This document shows, piece after piece, positions 44,841-54,901 of a DNA stretch of 64,000 bases. Position numbers and translations under genes: made by a program. Every line of letters begins with the position of its first letter. Positions within the stretch are counted from its first letter, which is position 1. Source of the DNA: Candidatus Hydrogenedentota bacterium (GTDB taxonomy: Bacteria > Hydrogenedentota > Hydrogenedentia > Hydrogenedentales > SLHB01); contig JABWCD010000006.1 in the NCBI GenBank assembly GCA_013359265.1, forward strand, positions 186,001 through 250,000, in the 5' to 3' direction. The notes under the pieces are model-generated. The model was not told where the DNA came from. It did no database searches and was given only the letters and a program-made list of their open reading frames with translations.

Positions 44841-47840
44841 ATGCCGAGTATGCGCAGGCAATCAAAATTCCGGGCGGCCTCCCTTGTCGCGGCTTGCGTT
44901 CTCGCCGTCGCTGCCTCAGCCGAGCCGGCCGCCGTGCGGTTCAATCGCGACGTACTACCGATCTTCGTAAAGAACTGTTTCGCATGCCACGGCGCGGACG
45001 CCGCGAAGCGCAAGGCGGATTTCCGCCTCGACAACGATTCTGCACTCTACAGACCGATCGCTTCGGGCGCTACCCCCGTGGTTCGCGGCGACCGTTCTGC
45101 GAGCCGGCTGTGGAACGTCATCGCCGCAAGCCCGTTCGCAGACGATCACATGCCGCCCGCCGATTCCGGCAAGTCACTGACTCCGGAGGAAATCGGGACA
45201 ATCGGCCGCTGGATCGATTCCGGCGCGGCCTACGAGGAACATTGGGCGTTCCAGCCGTTACGCAAGGCTGCGCCGCCCGAGGTACACGATGCAGCATGGG
45301 CGCGAAACGTGATCGATCGATTTGTCCTTGCGCGTCTCGAACGGGAAGGATTGGCGCCGTCGCCGGAAGCGAACCGGCGAACACTGATACGTCGGCTGTC
45401 GTTCGACCTCATCGGGTTGCCGCCGTCGCCGGAGGAAGTGGACGAGTTTATCAACGATTCCAATCCGAACGCGTACGAGAATCTCGTCGATCGGTTGCTC
45501 GCGTCGCCGCGTTATGGCGAACGCTGGGGACGCCACTGGCTTGACGTGGTCCACTACGGCGACACGCACGGTTACGACAAAGACAAGCGCCGGCCTAACG
45601 CCTGGCCCTACCGCGACTACGTCATTCAGTCGCTGAACGACGACAAACCGTATGGCCAATTCATCAAGCAACAAATTGCGGGCGATGTGCTTTCCCCAAA
45701 CGACTCAAACGGTGTCATCGCTACCGGTTTCATCGCCGCGGGACCGTGGGACTTCGTCGGCCACGCGGAGCTTCGCGAGGGCACGGTCGACAAGAACATC
45801 ACCCGCGCGCTCGATCGCGACGACATGGTCGTGAACACGATGGCGACGTTCGCCAGCATGACCGTACACTGCGCGCGCTGCCACGATCACAAGTTCGATC
45901 CCATTTCGCAGCGCGAATACTACGGCCTGCAGGCGGTATTCGCGGGCGTCGATCGTGCGGATCGGCCTGTCGACAAGGACCCGGCCATTTACGCTCAACG
46001 TATTGCATTGACTGCGGAGCGGCGTAAGCTCGATGCGCGCGCAAAGGAGATTGAGACGGCTTTCGCCGCCGTCACGGACGACGAATTGGCGAAGATTGAC
46101 GAACAACTTGCAGGCGCGCGCGCAGAACTGAAGAAGCTGGGCGAAAGTCCTACCAATGGATATCACAGCGCCATCGAACGCATGCGAGACGTCACGAAAT
46201 GGGTCCAGGTCGATCTGGGATCGTCGCAGAAGATCGACTCGATCCATCTCATTCCCGCCATGCCGACGGACTTTCCCGATACACCGGGCTTTGGTTTTCC
46301 CGTGCGCTTCAAGATCGAAACGTCCGACGACGCGGCGTTTCAATCCGCGCACATCGTTGTAGACGAAACCAAGGCCGATTTTCCGAATGCCGCGGACACG
46401 CCGTATCGTGTCGATAGTGTCGGTGGGACGGCAAGGTACGTGCGCGTGACCGCGACGAAGCTGTGGGAGCGCACTTCCGACTTCGCGTTCGCGCTCGCGG
46501 AGTTGCGCGTGCAGTCGGGTGGAAAAGACATCGCGCTTGACGCGAATGTTACCGCGCTCGATTCAATCGAAGGCGGACGCTGGAGCAAGAAGGGGCTGGT
46601 CGATGGATTCAGCAGCCGCCGGGCCATCGTCAAGTCCGTTGGCGCAAATGAAGGCACGCAGGCGCTGGACGCGCGAATTGGCGAACTTCAATCGCGGCGC
46701 GATGAACGTGTGAACGCACTCGTTGATTCCGCGTTGAGCGACGAGCGCGACGCCGTCCGCGCGCGGTTGAAGGAGATCGTTACTGCGCTCGATGCGTTGC
46801 CCGAGCCGCAGATGACCTACGCCGCGGCAAACGACTTTCGACCCGAGGGCACGTTCACACCCGCGGGCAAGCCGCGTCCCGTTCACATACTTCAGCGCGG
46901 CGACGTGAAGTTGGAGGGCGAACTCGCGACTCCCTCGGCGCTGGCAGTCGTGAAGCCACTGGACGCGCAGTTAGCGATTTCAGACCCGGACAACGAGGGC
47001 CAGCGCCGCGCCGCGCTCGCAAATTGGCTCGCGGACCCCAAGAACACGCTTACGTGGCGCAGTATTGTGAACCGCGTGTGGCACTATCATTTCGGGCGCG
47101 GCATCGTCGAAACGCCGAGTGACTTCGGACACATGGGCGCGTACCCCACGCACCCCGAACTGCTCGACTGGCTGGCCGACGAATTCCTCTCGCACGGCCA
47201 GTCGCTCAAGTGGCTGCATAAACTGATCGTCACCAGTGCAACCTACCGCCAAGTGTCGGATACTAACGACGCGGGCGAACGCGCCGACGCCGGCAACCAA
47301 CTCCTCTGGCGCATGAACCGCCGACAACTCGACGCCGAATCGTTGCGCGACGCCGTCCTCGCCGTCAGCGGCAAGCTCGACCTGACCATGGGAGGGCCCG
47401 GCTACGATTTATTCGCGTTCAAGGACGATCACTCCCCCGGGTACTACTACGACAAATTTGACGTTGCCGATCCGAAATCGTTCCGGCGATCGGTGTATCG
47501 GTTCGTTGTGCGCAGTGTCCCCGATCCATTCATGGAAACGCTCGACTGCGCCGACCCGTCGCAGAACGTCCCGGCGCGCAATACGACCATCACCGCGTTG
47601 CAGGCTCTGGCCGTATTCAATAATCCGTTTGTCGTCAAACAATCCGAGTACTTGGCCGAGCGCGTACAAGCGGCAACTTCCGATCCTAATGCCCAGGTTG
47701 TTGCAGCGTTCCGTGCCGCGCTTGGCCGCGAACCGTCGGAAAGGGAACGACAAGCGCTGGCGTCTCACGCGGATGTGAACGGGCTCGCCAGCGCCTGCCG
47801 CATCCTTTTCAACAGCAACGAGTTCATGTTTATCGACTAA
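44841..47840 (+). CDS. PSCyt1-DUF1549-DUF1553 cytochrome with embedded F5/8-like module
   Basis: 999 residues from ATG 44841, with ATG 44850 as an alternative; a signal peptide follows. NCFACHGADAAKRKADFRLD is the PSCyt1 c-type heme motif near the N-terminus. DUF1549 (PSCyt2) follows with RWGRHWLDVVHYGDTHGYDKD and HCARCHDHKFDPISQREYYGLQAVFAGV, a second heme-like Cys-x2-Cys-His. Residues about 440-600 fit an inserted F5/8-type carbohydrate-binding module. DUF1553 (PSD1) closes with RSIVNRVWHYHFGRGIVETPSDFG and TSATYRQVSD. The family is nearly confined to Planctomycetota and relatives and is thought to serve sugar-linked electron transfer. Confidence 0.93.
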   Translation: MPSMRRQSKFRAASLVAACVLAVAASAEPAAVRFNRDVLPIFVKNCFACHGADAAKRKADFRLDNDSALYRPIASGATPVVRGDRSASRLWNVIAASPFADDHMPPADSGKSLTPEEIGTIGRWIDSGAAYEEHWAFQPLRKAAPPEVHDAAWARNVIDRFVLARLEREGLAPSPEANRRTLIRRLSFDLIGLPPSPEEVDEFINDSNPNAYENLVDRLLASPRYGERWGRHWLDVVHYGDTHGYDKDKRRPNAWPYRDYVIQSLNDDKPYGQFIKQQIAGDVLSPNDSNGVIATGFIAAGPWDFVGHAELREGTVDKNITRALDRDDMVVNTMATFASMTVHCARCHDHKFDPISQREYYGLQAVFAGVDRADRPVDKDPAIYAQRIALTAERRKLDARAKEIETAFAAVTDDELAKIDEQLAGARAELKKLGESPTNGYHSAIERMRDVTKWVQVDLGSSQKIDSIHLIPAMPTDFPDTPGFGFPVRFKIETSDDAAFQSAHIVVDETKADFPNAADTPYRVDSVGGTARYVRVTATKLWERTSDFAFALAELRVQSGGKDIALDANVTALDSIEGGRWSKKGLVDGFSSRRAIVKSVGANEGTQALDARIGELQSRRDERVNALVDSALSDERDAVRARLKEIVTALDALPEPQMTYAAANDFRPEGTFTPAGKPRPVHILQRGDVKLEGELATPSALAVVKPLDAQLAISDPDNEGQRRAALANWLADPKNTLTWRSIVNRVWHYHFGRGIVETPSDFGHMGAYPTHPELLDWLADEFLSHGQSLKWLHKLIVTSATYRQVSDTNDAGERADAGNQLLWRMNRRQLDAESLRDAVLAVSGKLDLTMGGPGYDLFAFKDDHSPGYYYDKFDVADPKSFRRSVYRFVVRSVPDPFMETLDCADPSQNVPARNTTITALQALAVFNNPFVVKQSEYLAERVQAATSDPNAQVVAAFRAALGREPSERERQALASHADVNGLASACRILFNSNEFMFID

Positions 47841-47860
47841 CACACAGGAGAACCCATCCC

Positions 47861-49273
47861 GTGCTGACACGCCGTCAATTTCTTCGCAGTGCATCCGCGG
47901 CTGGGCTCGCGATGGCCGCGTCGAACCACACGTACGCGGCGTCCGCCAGGCCGCCCAACGTCATCTTCATTCTCGCGGACGATCTGGGCTGGGGCGACTT
48001 GCGGTGTTACGGCAGTACGGTGTCACAGACGCCGAACCTCGACGGGGTCGCGCGCGGAGGAATACGCTTCGCCAACTTCTACGTGAACAACCCGGTATGT
48101 TCGCCGACGCGCGCCGCGTTCATGACCGGCCGGTTTCCGTCCGAGTTGGGGATTCACGCGCATTTCGCGACAGCCGAACAGAACGAGAAGCGCGGCATGC
48201 CGCAGGCGCTCGATCCCGCCACACCGACGCTCGCGGACACGCTGAAGGCCACGGGGTATGCCACGGGCCATTTTGGCAAATGGCACCTTGGCGATGTGCC
48301 GCCGTCGGAGTATGGGTTCGACGAGCGCAGGGTGTACAACCTCGGCGGCAAATCCGATTGGGGCGAAGACAGGTCGTTTTGGCGGCGCTCCAGCGAACTC
48401 ATCGCCGACGAGGCGATCCGGTTCATCGAGAAGCACCGCGAGGGGCCGTTCTACATAAACGTGTGGAGCCACGCGACGCACGCGCCGCTCGACCCGAGCG
48501 AGGAACAAATGGCGCCGTTCCACGATGCGCGACGCTCGGACCGCCTTACGGGTAAGTTCACCACCCCGCACGAGGTCTATCACGCGGCCCTCGCCGAACT
48601 TGATCGCAATATCGGCCGCATTCTCCAGAAACTGGACGAACTTGGCATCGCGGACAACACCATCGTCGTATTCTCCAGCGACAACGGCCCCGAAGACATA
48701 CACGTACTCACCACTGCGCACAGCGGCATCGGCAGCGCGGGGCCGTTCCGCGGGCGCAAGCGCAGCCTCTACGAAGGCGGCGTCCGCACTCCGTTCATCG
48801 TGCGCTGGCCGGCGCGCACCCCCGCGAACGTCGTCGACGAAAGGACCGTTCTCAGCGGCGTGGATTTCCTCCAGTCCATCGCCACGCTATGCGGCGCGAA
48901 GGCGCCGGACAATGTGCCGTTCGCCGGCGAGGACATGTCCGCCGCGCTCACCGGCTCGCCGCGCGACCGGTCGAAGGCGCTCTATTGGGAGAGGCGCTTC
49001 ATCGTCATCGGCGATCCGATGCACATGAGCCCGATGATGGCGATTCGCGAGGGCAGGTGGAAGCTGCTCATGAACCCCGACCGGTCGCGCATCGAGCTCT
49101 ACGACATCCCCAACGACCCCGTTGAAGTGGACAACACCGCGAGCGATAACCCTGCCATCGTCGAGGAAATGTCCAGGAAACTCCTCGCGTGGCACGAGTC
49201 CTTGCCCAAGGGCCCCATTGAACCCCGCGCCGGCGCACTGTCGCTGCCGTGGCCGGCCGCGCTGGAAGAGTGA
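47861..49273 (+). CDS. Tat-exported sulfatase
   Basis: 470 residues from GTG 47861, 20 bases after the cytochrome stop with AGGAGA between. LTRRQFLRSASAAGLAMAAS is a twin-arginine signal. FILADDLGWGDL gives the metal Asp pair (40-41), NPVCSPTRAAFMTGRFP contains Cys80 of the CxPxR formylglycine motif, and HFGKWHLG and SSDNGPE are further active-site blocks. It hydrolyses sulfate esters, probably of polysaccharides. Pairing with the PSCyt protein, rather than DUF1501, suggests joint use of a sulfated glycan. No maturase (FGE) is in the window. Confidence 0.93.
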   Translation: MLTRRQFLRSASAAGLAMAASNHTYAASARPPNVIFILADDLGWGDLRCYGSTVSQTPNLDGVARGGIRFANFYVNNPVCSPTRAAFMTGRFPSELGIHAHFATAEQNEKRGMPQALDPATPTLADTLKATGYATGHFGKWHLGDVPPSEYGFDERRVYNLGGKSDWGEDRSFWRRSSELIADEAIRFIEKHREGPFYINVWSHATHAPLDPSEEQMAPFHDARRSDRLTGKFTTPHEVYHAALAELDRNIGRILQKLDELGIADNTIVVFSSDNGPEDIHVLTTAHSGIGSAGPFRGRKRSLYEGGVRTPFIVRWPARTPANVVDERTVLSGVDFLQSIATLCGAKAPDNVPFAGEDMSAALTGSPRDRSKALYWERRFIVIGDPMHMSPMMAIREGRWKLLMNPDRSRIELYDIPNDPVEVDNTASDNPAIVEEMSRKLLAWHESLPKGPIEPRAGALSLPWPAALEE

Positions 49274-49420
49274 GTCAACCCTTATCCACACGGCGAAACA
49301 ACCGATCCAGTTCATCGGACAAGTTGAGTTACTTGGCGAACTCGCGCAGCGGTCCGGCACGCAATCCACGCTGGCGATTCGTGCAACGCGGACGTCAGGC
49401 GCAAGTCCGTCTCGCGCAAG

Positions 49421-49684
49421 TCAGCGGGCATCGTCAAGGTTTACCTTGTCCAATAACGCTTGCGTGCACAGATCCGAGGCATACAAACGCCGCGCAACAG
49501 CAAGCGCGAGCCGCCGTCCGCCGAGTTCCGGGTGTTCGCGCTGCACCCGGACGGCAAGGTTGTCCCATACGGCGATGAGGAACCCGCGACACTGTTCGGA
49601 AGCGAGACCTGGATTCTCGTCGAGCAGTTGCAGGTATTTTCGATCGACGCTTGTCAATGTTTGCTCCAAACACCCCAAGCTCAC
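49421..49684 (-). CDS. Small uncharacterised protein, possibly real
   Basis: 87 residues from GTG 49684. The translation is leucine- and arginine-rich and mostly helical (DRKYLQLLDENPGLASEQC, GGRRLALAVARRLYASDLC), with composition like a real small protein, but I recognise no family and no strong ribosome binding site is seen. It lies alone in a gap of about 850 bases after the sulfatase. Confidence 0.35.
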   Translation of the reverse strand: MSLGCLEQTLTSVDRKYLQLLDENPGLASEQCRGFLIAVWDNLAVRVQREHPELGGRRLALAVARRLYASDLCTQALLDKVNLDDAR

Positions 49685-50119
49685 GTCAATGTATATCGTC
49701 TCTCATACCAATTGCCCACGGTGTTGCAGTCTTTGGTGTTCATGTGGGCGAGAGGCGATTTTTCGAAACGAGGGGTTAACAATTGACTAAATATTTGTAA
49801 CATAATTAGTTTCAATATCATACGTACTTGTAGTTATCGTTCGCACTATCGCCTGGGCGAATCGGTCTGTCCATACCCGTCAGCAGTGGCAAAATGCCGA
49901 CAACTGTGATTGGAGCAATTGAATAATGGGTTCATTACCTGCTGTCCAGATGGAGGGCGCTGCCAGAACTGGCCAGCAGCGATACCGCCTTGGCAGTCGG
50001 CGGCGAGGAGGGTCGTTTGGTTTTGATGGGCGACGTGGATGGACGGAACGGACGGAATGGACACGCATGGACGAAATGGACGGGGAACGACGCGCTTGTG
50101 ATTGCAGGAATAATGGGGT
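49685..50119. other. AT-rich non-coding gap with short degenerate repeats
   Basis: About 435 bases with no supportable gene. The part around 49780-49850 is much more AT-rich than anything nearby, which fits a promoter or foreign fragment. At about 50031-50085, GGAC-centred units (ATGGACGGAA, ATGGACACGC, ATGGACGAAA, ATGGACGGGG) repeat in tandem but imperfectly. They do not look like CRISPR or a coding repeat. Confidence 0.5.
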
Positions 50120-51307
50120 CTATGCGATGACGTTCTTGAGTTTGCTTTCGTCCAGTTCGAGTCCGAGGCCGGGGGTGTCGGGGACGGTGAGGCGGCCGTC
50201 TTTGCATTCGAGGGGAGTTATGAAGAGGTCGTGGAGGGGGCTCTTGTGTCCGTTCTCCGTGAGTTCCTGGGCCATGTCGTTGTCGACGAATACGCTGGTG
50301 TAATGGAGTGTCGCGGCCTGGCCGATGGTGGGTTGGGTCTGGTGGGGGCAAAGTGACTTGTGGCGCGCGGAGGCGAGGGCGGCGATCTTGACGGCTTCGG
50401 AGATGCCCGCGCACTTGACGAGGTCGGGCTGGACGATATCGACATTCGCCTGTTCGATAAGGTCGCGGAACTGCCAGCGCGTGTATTCGTGTTCGCCGGC
50501 GGCGACGGGCACGTCGATAGCGTCGACCAATTTCGCATAGCCCGCGTAGTTGGTTTGCGCGAGCGGTTCTTCGTAGTGGATTACGTTGAAGCGCTCGAAT
50601 TCTTTGCCGACGTTGATTGCGGTTTGTAAAGAATAGCCGTTGTTTACGTCGTACTTGAGTTCGACGTCGTCGCCGATGGCTCTACGCACGGCGTCGAGCA
50701 CGGCGAGGTCTTTTTTCACGTTGCGATCGGGAACGAGAGGGCCGTAGTCCTGCCGGATTTTGACCGCGGTGAAGCCGTCCTTCACGGCCGCTTCCGCGCG
50801 CTTTGCCACGGATTCCGGCGAGGCCTCCGCCGCGCCGCCGATGCTCGCGTACACGCGCACGGAGTCGCGCCGCTTGCCGCCGAGCAGGCGGTGGATGGGC
50901 ATGCCGGCGACCCTGCCAAGGATATCCCAGAGCGCGATGTCCACGCCGGCGAGCGCTTCGGTTTGCAGGCCCATCACGCCCTGTTTGTAGGTGCGGTAGA
51001 AGACGCGGTCCCAGCAGCGGTCGATGTCGAGCGGGTTCATGCCGGTGAGCAGGGGCGCGAACGCGTCGCGAATCAGCAAGGCCGCCGCGGCCGCGTTCAT
51101 CGGGCTCACTTCGCCGATTCCGGTGACGCCTTCGGAGGTGCGGACGATAACCCAGCATTTGCCGCCTTTGAGGACATAGGGTTCGACGGCGGTGATCTTG
51201 ATGTCGTGCTGGGATGCGAGGACGCGTTGGGTACGGAGGGCGGTGTCGAGCACAGAGCCGACAGCAAAAAAGCCGAGCCCTTTCAGGAATCCGCGGCGAG
51301 TGAACAT
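50120..51307 (-). CDS. Tat-exported enolase-superfamily (mandelate racemase/galactonate dehydratase-like) enzyme
   Basis: 395 residues. TRRGFLKGLGFFAVGSVL is a twin-arginine signal. The capping domain is followed by the barrel: FTAVKIRQDYG (base region), LKYDVNNGY, VIHYEEPLAQ and VAAGEHEY give the three metal acids, and LCPHQTQPTIG gives the late His of MR/GalD types. These enzymes abstract a proton next to a carboxylate to racemise or dehydrate sugar acids. Periplasmic location is unusual for the family and points to extracellular sugar-acid use. The substrate is unknown. Confidence 0.88.
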   Translation of the reverse strand: MFTRRGFLKGLGFFAVGSVLDTALRTQRVLASQHDIKITAVEPYVLKGGKCWVIVRTSEGVTGIGEVSPMNAAAAALLIRDAFAPLLTGMNPLDIDRCWDRVFYRTYKQGVMGLQTEALAGVDIALWDILGRVAGMPIHRLLGGKRRDSVRVYASIGGAAEASPESVAKRAEAAVKDGFTAVKIRQDYGPLVPDRNVKKDLAVLDAVRRAIGDDVELKYDVNNGYSLQTAINVGKEFERFNVIHYEEPLAQTNYAGYAKLVDAIDVPVAAGEHEYTRWQFRDLIEQANVDIVQPDLVKCAGISEAVKIAALASARHKSLCPHQTQPTIGQAATLHYTSVFVDNDMAQELTENGHKSPLHDLFITPLECKDGRLTVPDTPGLGLELDESKLKNVIA

Positions 51308-51345
51308 AGGTTGCCCTCCGTCGATAGGCGCTAAGGAAAGTGTCC

Positions 51346-52479
51346 ATGATAGCGCATTTCAGGGACACGCCGCTCCGGTGCTATGCTTCGCCACGGGCTA
51401 GAGTGATTACCGTGAACGTTCAGGCGACAACCGAAGAACCTACTGCAAATGCGCACTTGCGTGAGCCGTTCTCCGATGACATCGAGTTCCAGGAGGAGAT
51501 GCTCCGCGACGTGTCGCGCACGTTTGCGCTGACGATACCGCAGTTGCCGGAGCGGTTGCGGACGGTCGTGGGCAATGCGTACCTCCTGTGCCGGATCGCG
51601 GATACGATCGAGGATTCGCCGGCGCTTTCGATTGAGCAGAAGCTGGCGTTCAGCGAGGCGTTCGCGGCAATCGTCGAGGGCGCCCGGGCGGTGGACCGCT
51701 TCGGCGTCGAATTGGCGGAATGCATGACGCACGGGAGCCTGGATGCGGAACGCGATCTCGTCCGGAACACCGAGCGCGTGATCCGGCTGACGCACAGCTT
51801 CTCGCCGCCGGAGCGCGCGGCCTTGTCGCGCTGCGTGCGCATCATGACGGGCGGGATGGAAGAGTTTCAGGAAGGAAAGTTCACCGACGGCCTGCGCGAT
51901 ATCCCGCATCTGGACGCGTATTGCTATCACGTGGCGGGCGTGGTCGGCGAGATGTTGTGCGACCTGTTCTGCGCGTATTCGCCGGAGGTTGCGAAGAACC
52001 GCGAGAAACTCGCGGCTCTGGCGGTGTCGTTCGGGCAGGGTTTGCAGATGACGAACATCCTGAAGGACATCTGGGACGACAAGGCACGCAACGTCGTGTG
52101 GCTGCCGCGAAGCGTGTTTGATGCGCACGGGTTTGATCTGCGGGAATTGGGCACGCGCAAAAACGATCCGGGATTTCGCGACGGGCTGATTGAGTTGATT
52201 GGCGTGGCGCGCGGCCATCTCGAGAACGCGTTGGCCTACACATTATTGATTCCCAAGAGCGAACCGGGCATACGGAAGTTCTGCCTGTGGGCGATTGGCA
52301 TGGCGGTGCTTACGCTGCGAAAGATCCACGCGAATCCGTTTTTTGCCTCGGGTGACGAGGTGAAGATTTCGCGGCGGGCCGTGCGCGGCGTGATTGCAGC
52401 GTCAAACGCGGCGTGCAAGAACGATTTTGCCTTGAAGACGCTTTTTGCAGCCACTTCACGGGGCCTGTCAAAAACGTGA
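51346..52479 (+). CDS. Squalene/phytoene synthase family protein
   Basis: 377 residues from ATG 51346, which has AAGGA at a good distance; GTG 51340 and GTG 51403 are alternatives. The two Asp-rich prenyl-diphosphate sites are present as [13 protein letters not shown] and [11 protein letters not shown], with [21 protein letters not shown] between fold helices. It joins two prenyl diphosphates head to head (FPP to squalene, or GGPP to phytoene). No desaturase, cyclase or hopanoid gene is in the window, so the product is open. The nitrilase-type gene follows 14 bases later and may be co-transcribed. Confidence 0.88.
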   Translation: MIAHFRDTPLRCYASPRARVITVNVQATTEEPTANAHLREPFSDDIEFQEEMLRDVSRTFALTIPQLPERLRTVVGNAYLLCRIADTIEDSPALSIEQKLAFSEAFAAIVEGARAVDRFGVELAECMTHGSLDAERDLVRNTERVIRLTHSFSPPERAALSRCVRIMTGGMEEFQEGKFTDGLRDIPHLDAYCYHVAGVVGEMLCDLFCAYSPEVAKNREKLAALAVSFGQGLQMTNILKDIWDDKARNVVWLPRSVFDAHGFDLRELGTRKNDPGFRDGLIELIGVARGHLENALAYTLLIPKSEPGIRKFCLWAIGMAVLTLRKIHANPFFASGDEVKISRRAVRGVIAASNAACKNDFALKTLFAATSRGLSKT

Positions 52480-52493
52480 CCGGAGGAATTGAC

Positions 52494-53831
52494 ATGAAGC
52501 GGACGTTTCTCGTCGGCACACTCGCGCTGTTCTCGTACGCGGCGCACGCGGCGCTTTCGCTTGCGGAAGGGTGGACACAGGAGTCCACGCGGGACGAGGT
52601 GCGCCCGGCGTTCGCATTCGACGCGAAGGGCGGCGCGGACGGGAACGGTGCGCTTACTGTCACGACGGACGCACGCGAAGGCCAGGATGGGCGCTGGGTG
52701 ACGACGGTGCCGGTGAGCGGTGGCAAGTGGTATCGCTTCCATGCGTTGTATCGCGTGCACAACGTGGACGTGCCGCGCCGCGCCGTGAGCGCGCGGTTCA
52801 TTTGGAAGGACGAAGCGGGTAATCACGCGCTGCGCGATGCGCCGGGGGCGGACACGTACGCGGGTGGCAAGCCGCCGGTATCGGAGCCGGAGTATCCCGA
52901 GTCGCACGGGACGAGCGCCGAGGGATGGACCGAAGTGTCGGGCGTGTACCGCGCGCCGGAGAAGGCGGTGAAAGCGCAAATCGAACTGCATTTTCGCTGG
53001 GCGGCGAAGGCGCGGTGTGAGTGGAGCGATGTTGCGTTCGACGAGTGCGAGCCGCCAAAGCGGCGCATCGCGCGGCTCGCGGCGGTGCATTATGTGCCAA
53101 ACGGGGGAAAGACCGCCGAGGACAGTTGCAGACAGCTCGCGCCGTTCATCGAGCAAGCGGCGCAGCAGAAGGCTGACCTTGTTGTACTGCCGGAGGCAAT
53201 CACTGCCACGGGCAACGGGCTTGAATACGCCGCCGCCGCGGAGCCGATTCCCGGTCCGTCGACGCAGTATTTTGGCGAATTCGCGAAGAAGCACAACTTG
53301 TACATCGTCGCGGGGCTTGTCGAACGTGATGGACATCTGGTGTACAACACGTCCGCCTTGATTGGACCGGATGGTGAAGTCGTGGGCAAGTATCGCAAGG
53401 TGACGTTGCCGCGGCCGGAAGTGGATTGGGGCGTGGTTCCCGGGGACGAGTATCCGGTGTTCGACACGCGATTCGGCAAGGTGGGGATGATGATCTGTTA
53501 CGACGGTTTTTTCCCCGAAGTTGCGCGGAAGTTGAGCAACAACGGCGCGGAGGTCATTGCGTTTCCCGTCGCAGGATGCAACCCGATGCTCGCGGCGGCG
53601 CGGGCCTGCGAGAACCACGTGTACGTCGTGAGCAGCAGCTACACCGACAAGAAAGCGAACTGGATGATCACGGGCGTGTACGATCGCGAGGGACAGGTCA
53701 TCGCCCGGGCGGAGGAGTGGGGCACGATTTGTGTCGCCGAAGTCGATCTGAACGAACGCCTGTATTGGTCGAGTCTCGGCGACTTCCGCGCGGAATTGCC
53801 GCATAACCGGCCGGTGTTGGAGGGGAGATAG
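52494..53831 (+). CDS. Exported nitrilase-superfamily carbon-nitrogen hydrolase with N-terminal beta-domain
   Basis: 445 residues from ATG 52494 with GGAGG upstream. A signal peptide (about 1-20) precedes a beta-rich domain of about 165 residues that resembles carbohydrate-binding modules. The CN-hydrolase domain shows the Glu-Lys-Cys triad: [16 protein letters not shown] and [12 protein letters not shown]. Members cleave amides, nitriles or carbamoyl groups. An exported form with a binding domain suggests amide-linked sugars or cell-wall material. The in-frame sequence upstream of the ATG belongs to the previous gene's end and is not included. Confidence 0.9.
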   Translation: MKRTFLVGTLALFSYAAHAALSLAEGWTQESTRDEVRPAFAFDAKGGADGNGALTVTTDAREGQDGRWVTTVPVSGGKWYRFHALYRVHNVDVPRRAVSARFIWKDEAGNHALRDAPGADTYAGGKPPVSEPEYPESHGTSAEGWTEVSGVYRAPEKAVKAQIELHFRWAAKARCEWSDVAFDECEPPKRRIARLAAVHYVPNGGKTAEDSCRQLAPFIEQAAQQKADLVVLPEAITATGNGLEYAAAAEPIPGPSTQYFGEFAKKHNLYIVAGLVERDGHLVYNTSALIGPDGEVVGKYRKVTLPRPEVDWGVVPGDEYPVFDTRFGKVGMMICYDGFFPEVARKLSNNGAEVIAFPVAGCNPMLAAARACENHVYVVSSSYTDKKANWMITGVYDREGQVIARAEEWGTICVAEVDLNERLYWSSLGDFRAELPHNRPVLEGR

Positions 53832-53931
53832 TCTGCGAGACCAACCGCGGATTGCACAATACGGCGGAGCTACGACCAAAAATCAACGGGTACCGGGTAC
53901 CGGGTTCCGCGGAGAACAGGGAGTCGGGTAT

Positions 53932-53958
53932 ATCGGGTCTGTCGGGTCTGTCGGGTCT
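53932..53958 (+). repeat. Three tandem 9-base GTCGGGTCT units
   Basis: Three near-identical 9-base units (first with A for G) run at 53932-53958, with GGGTACC repeated twice just before (53888-53902). The whole 266-base gap holds no gene. It is a small minisatellite-like array. Confidence 0.6.
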
Positions 53959-54100
53959 ATCGTTTCGCCGTCTTGGCGCTCGGAAATTGCGACAAGCTTT
54001 CACAACTCCGAATATGAGTCGTACGAATGACACAAATGTTAAGAAACGCCAGTCGAGTTCTCCAACGATTGTCTGAGCATTTTGTGGTTGAATCAATGTG

Positions 54101-54901
54101 ATGTTAAACCCACCGGCGGAAATCTGGGACCTGCATACGCACCTCAATGGCGTGCCGGGGCGGACGCCAGACGAGCGAATGGCGCGGTTGAAAGAGTTTG
54201 CCGATCGGATGGGGATTAGCCGATTCATCGTGTTCATGGGGATGGAATTCGCGTATGAACCCACGCCGGAAAAGTCTCGCAAGGACAATGATGAAGTCCT
54301 GCAGGCGCTGAGTCATTACCATGATCGCGCGATGGGGTTTGTGTATCTGAACCCCAAGTTCACGCAGGAGTCGTTGGACGAGTTCGACCGGTGTGCTGTT
54401 GATGGGCCGATGGTGGGGATCAAGCTGTGGGTGGCGGAACACTGTAATGCAGCGAGTCTTGACCCGATAGTCGCGCGCGCGGCAGAGCACAAGGCGATCG
54501 TATTTCAACACACGTGGATCAAGATCACGGGCAATCTGCCGGGTGAATCAACGCCCATGGAACTCGCCGAACTCGCCGCGCGGCATCCCGACGCGATCCT
54601 TGTATGCGGGCACAGCGGCGGCGATTGGGAACAGGGTATCCGCGCGATCCGTCCGCACAAGAACATTTACGCCGATCTCGCGGGGGGCGATCCGACGGCG
54701 GGGTTCACGGAGATGGCCGTGCGCGAGCTGGGCGTGGAGCGTGTGCTCTACGGGAGCGACGCGGGTGGGCGCAGTTTCGCGTCGCAGCTTGCGAAGGTCT
54801 ACGGCGCGCGCATTTCCGACGAGGACAAACGCCTGATCCTCGGCGGCAACTTGAAACGGTTGCTCACGCCGATCCTCGAATCGAAGGGCGTGAAATTGTG
54901 A
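54101..54901 (+). CDS. Amidohydrolase-2 family metal-dependent hydrolase
   Basis: 266 residues from ATG 54101; GTG 54098 is directly upstream. TIM-barrel motifs: EIWDLHTHLNGVPG (HxH), IKLWVAEHCN, IVFQHTWIK, LVCGHSGGDWE and VLYGSDAGGRSF (the late Asp). These are the metal-site and catalytic blocks of amidohydrolase-2 (TatD/uracil-related and decarboxylase-type) enzymes. The substrate is unknown. The stop overlaps the start of a second family member by four bases. Confidence 0.85.
   Translation: MLNPPAEIWDLHTHLNGVPGRTPDERMARLKEFADRMGISRFIVFMGMEFAYEPTPEKSRKDNDEVLQALSHYHDRAMGFVYLNPKFTQESLDEFDRCAVDGPMVGIKLWVAEHCNAASLDPIVARAAEHKAIVFQHTWIKITGNLPGESTPMELAELAARHPDAILVCGHSGGDWEQGIRAIRPHKNIYADLAGGDPTAGFTEMAVRELGVERVLYGSDAGGRSFASQLAKVYGARISDEDKRLILGGNLKRLLTPILESKGVKL

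Noticed and set aside
52236-53879. 547-residue minus-strand frame
   Set aside because: Antisense to the squalene/phytoene synthase and nitrilase genes; Arg/His-rich translation.
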